Shown piece by piece: positions 48,926-50,865 of a DNA stretch of 50,865 nucleotides. Source of the DNA: Nitrososphaerota archaeon. Lineage in GTDB: Archaea > Thermoproteota > Nitrososphaeria > Nitrososphaerales > Nitrosopumilaceae. The notes under the pieces were generated by a model that was given only the letters and a program-made list of their open reading frames with translations, was not told the origin of the DNA and made no database searches. How positions within the stretch are numbered: position 1 is the stretch's first letter; every line of letters begins with the position of its first letter. The position numbers and the translations under genes are program-made. Where the stretch lies: the NCBI GenBank assembly GCA_016872015.1, contig VHBK01000006.1:1-50865 (forward strand), given 5' to 3'.

Positions 48926-49407
48926 GCACTATCATAGACATTCTCTAGTAGCCAATTGCAAAACTCGTTTACTTTATCATCAAAGAAACACCAAATGTGC
49001 AGAGAATGCGGCAAAATGTCTATTCTACCACCATCAAATGTCACACGAACGCCTTCCTTTCCCTCATACATGTATGCATCATCTATTATAGCAGAGCCAA
49101 AAATCTTGGCAGCAACATCCTTTATTGTCTGGCGCGGAATTGCAAAGTTTCTTTTCTGCCTGTCTACTATAATGGATAGGTCTCGCTTGCCGTAAAAGTC
49201 AAACTCGTTAATCTTGTTTTCCTGCGGGAAATTTACCAATAACTGGATATTGTATTTTTTGCCTACATCTAGACCTATCTCTGTTATTTTCGTGTACGCC
49301 ATTGCGGGATTGTTTCGCAATAGCATCATAATCTGGGGCAGATTTGATTTTAGCTGCGCCTGTAGCTGTGTTGTGATACTAGTAAAACTCAACGATTCTT
49401 CCAGCAT
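48898..49407 (-). CDS. Hypothetical soluble protein, 169 aa
   Basis: Starts at ATG 49407 (MLEESLSFTSITTQLQAQL). N-terminal helices are followed by a mixed region (IQLLVNFPQENKINEFDFYGKRDLSIIVDRQKRNFAIPRQTI) and a beta-rich middle, ending in a helix and a Ser/Ala tail. No signal peptide. Its 3' end overlaps the preceding plus-strand gene by 28 nt (convergent). It is divergent from the gene at 49466 with 58 nt between the starts, so they may share regulation. Confidence 0.6.
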   Translation of the reverse strand: MLEESLSFTSITTQLQAQLKSNLPQIMMLLRNNPAMAYTKITEIGLDVGKKYNIQLLVNFPQENKINEFDFYGKRDLSIIVDRQKRNFAIPRQTIKDVAAKIFGSAIIDDAYMYEGKEGVRVTFDGGRIDILPHSLHIWCFFDDKVNEFCNWLLENVYDSAQGSSATSS

Positions 49408-49465
49408 AATTTGGGATATATTTTTTCAAGATTGGTTTTTTACAGACTGGAATCACTCTGGTATT

Positions 49466-50110
49466 ATGGCAATGCCTGCTGATTATGACGGAATGAGAAT
49501 AGATGAGGCATCCGAGCGGGCAAATTCTGTTGATGACTACAAGGTAACGTGCATCCAGTTCATCGAGGACATTTCCAAGGACTATTTGGCCTGGGTTGAC
49601 AGATATCAGCTAGATCCAGAAGAGGACAAAAAAAGACGGGAGCGAATAGCGGCAGTAATACAAAAAAGCAACGAGTGGATTGCCAAGGTTTCTCAGACAA
49701 TCAAGGGAGTAGATGTTGCAATGAATGACGGAATACAAAAAATGGCAGAATCCACTGCTGGCCAGCCATTCCAGCTTGGAGTATTTGTAAACAAACAGTC
49801 AGGATACACCAGCTCAAAGCCCGGAATAATAGACATCAATGTCAGAGCTGCAGGCAGAAACGGAAGAAAGACCAAGATTATCGAGCACTACAAGGGCCAG
49901 CAATTCCGAGTAGAATCTACCGCCAAAGTCTTCATTGATGAGAGCAGAATCCCTCAGGAAGAATTTGACCTGATGGATGTGCATCTGTACCTTGATGCGA
50001 CTGCGGCACAACAGCGAGACTTGATTTCATTTACTATTACAGTTGCAGAAATGGAAAACGGCTACGAAACTGAAAAGCGTGGCGTCTCTACCATAATTCA
50101 CATTATTTAG
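49466..50110 (+). CDS. Hypothetical soluble protein, 214 aa
   Basis: Starts at ATG 49466 (MAMPADYDGMRIDEASERANSVDDYK); a second ATG two codons later is possible. The longer frame from 49214 is antisense to the divergent gene and not used. A helical first half (VDRYQLDPEEDKKRRERIAAVIQKSNEWIAKV) precedes a beta-rich second half (IIDINVRAAGRNGRKTKIIEHYKG ... ISFTITVAEMENGYETEKRG). No motif or membrane segment. Convergent with the 3D-domain gene (8-nt overlap). Confidence 0.6.
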   Translation: MAMPADYDGMRIDEASERANSVDDYKVTCIQFIEDISKDYLAWVDRYQLDPEEDKKRRERIAAVIQKSNEWIAKVSQTIKGVDVAMNDGIQKMAESTAGQPFQLGVFVNKQSGYTSSKPGIIDINVRAAGRNGRKTKIIEHYKGQQFRVESTAKVFIDESRIPQEEFDLMDVHLYLDATAAQQRDLISFTITVAEMENGYETEKRGVSTIIHII

Positions 50111-50865
50111 TGTCTTTGAATCCGACTGCCAGGACTTTACTTGATTCCTGTGGCGGAAGCTTGGTTATCCTATATGCGTCTGCCTTTGCCTTTGCGCCAT
50201 ACCCTGTAAAAATGTCAATGTGCTTGTCGCTCCATTCCCCAATGTCTGTTGCCCAGTAAGTCCTGGCGTTCCATGGCGACGGTATGTCTGGAATTCTAAG
50301 TAAAGTTCCATGAGATATTATTCCTTTTTGCATGTCTGTTTTTCCCCTTGTCACTGCAACTAGGACCAGTGGTTCTGAGAGCGAGGATTCCGATAGTGGA
50401 AGACAAACACCAGATGCAGTGTACGCGCATTTTCCAAAATGATAGAATCGAGTCATTTCCCCATTTGGATAGATAAAATCATTCATCCATGTTTGCAGTA
50501 TTTTTGATTCTGTTGTCTTGCCAGAGCCCTGTATAATTACATCAGATAGAAACCCTGATCTGAACTGCTTGTAGTAAAATGTGGAATTTCCCTCGATATA
50601 GTCAAAAGAGCCATTCTTCTTTTTTCCCTCTACTAGTACTGTTTGAAATTTGTCCTTGAAGAATTCTTTTTCTAGCGGCAAGTAATATCCAGTTATTTTC
50701 CAGCCGTCAGAGCCTGGATGGCACTTTAGCGTTATTTTGTCTAGTGCCTGGTCCTTTGGGCATGCCTGCACCTTTGAGCATAGGGTGTCTCCGCAGATTT
50801 TTGATTTTTGGGCAAAGGCATCGTTATTTGCAAAAACAAGACACAATGCAGCTATGATGATAACT
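50103..50865 (-). CDS. Secreted 3D-domain protein (5' end outside the window)
   Basis: The frame runs off the window at 50865. The visible N-terminus is the end of a signal peptide (VIIIAALCLVFANNDAFA, then QKSKICGDTLC), so the start lies just beyond. Paired Cys (CGDTLC, ACPKDQ, KCH) follow. The C-terminal part SPWNARTYWATDIGEWSDKHIDIFTGYGAKA carries the three Asp of the 3D (Asp-Asp-Asp) fold, known from MltA and Bacillus YabE/YuiC, which act on murein. Archaea of this group have no murein, so the substrate should be another surface glycan. Confidence 0.72.
   Translation of the reverse strand, partial: VIIIAALCLVFANNDAFAQKSKICGDTLCSKVQACPKDQALDKITLKCHPGSDGWKITGYYLPLEKEFFKDKFQTVLVEGKKKNGSFDYIEGNSTFYYKQFRSGFLSDVIIQGSGKTTESKILQTWMNDFIYPNGEMTRFYHFGKCAYTASGVCLPLSESSLSEPLVLVAVTRGKTDMQKGIISHGTLLRIPDIPSPWNARTYWATDIGEWSDKHIDIFTGYGAKAKADAYRITKLPPQESSKVLAVGFKDTK

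Noticed and set aside
1-50865. CRISPR arrays, insertion sequences, attachment sites, integrases
   Set aside because: No regularly spaced repeats, no transposase-like product and no tRNA-flanking direct repeats were seen on reading both strands.

Overview
The window is chromosomal DNA from an archaeon of the Nitrososphaerota (Thaumarchaeota). The evidence is a dense set of archaeal information-processing genes (SecY, Cbf5, exosome Rrp4/Rrp41/Rrp42, SBDS, RpoD, ribosomal proteins L18e, L13, S9, L37Ae and L10e, prefoldin beta, KEOPS Pcc1, Nob1, stand-alone XPF nuclease, tRNA splicing endonuclease). Supporting traits are an F420 ligase (CofE), an intron in a tRNA gene, very common TTG starts, and archaeal TATA boxes about 25-30 nt upstream of start codons. 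Base composition looks moderate (about 40 % G+C by eye, not counted). A Nitrosotenuis-like ammonia oxidiser would fit, but no amo or other ammonia-oxidation gene lies in the window, so this placement is inference. No rRNA, CRISPR array, insertion sequence or prophage was seen.

Layout. 1-3.4 kb: end of the spc-type operon (secY end, adkA, EMC3/DUF106, cmk, cbf5). 3.4-10.4 kb: inositol-phosphate synthase, an intron-containing tRNA-Ser, FAD and NAD oxidoreductases, an 8-Cys micro-protein and a two-subunit 2-oxoacid:ferredoxin oxidoreductase. 10.4-17.6 kb: three unknown genes, cofE, then two consecutive LeuC/LeuD pairs, one archaeal type and one bacterial type. 17.6-24.8 kb: two information-processing blocks running in opposite directions (minus: rpoD-rpl18e-rplM-rpsI-nucleotidyltransferase; plus: SBDS-rrp4-rrp41-rrp42-rpl37ae-pcc1-prefoldin-xpf-rhodanese). 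24.8-32.6 kb: nob1, NAD kinase, a second rhodanese, two paralogous ferredoxin-domain proteins flanking a coiled-coil gene, hemA and a ferredoxin/flavin reductase. 32.6-36 kb: membrane glycosyltransferase and chemoreceptor. 36-40 kb: a zinc-finger micro-gene behind a perfect palindrome, then a coiled-coil / winged-helix / ATPase gene set of unknown role. 40-50.9 kb: antiporter, secreted proteins, tRNA-Gly and tRNA-Glu, L10e, an EndA subunit, a PLD-like protein, two Cys-rich micro-genes and several exported proteins.

The genes combine ribosome and RNA maturation with central redox metabolism: the 2-oxoacid oxidoreductase makes reduced ferredoxin, and the two seven-Cys ferredoxins plus the reductase could carry electrons to NAD(P). 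The observations most worth a second look are a glutamyl-tRNA reductase without its catalytic cysteine, an EndA subunit without its catalytic histidine, the unknown coiled-coil/winged-helix/ATPase set, and four short genes that an ordinary length cut-off would miss (7383-7526, 36110-36217, 46325-46471, 46505-46681).
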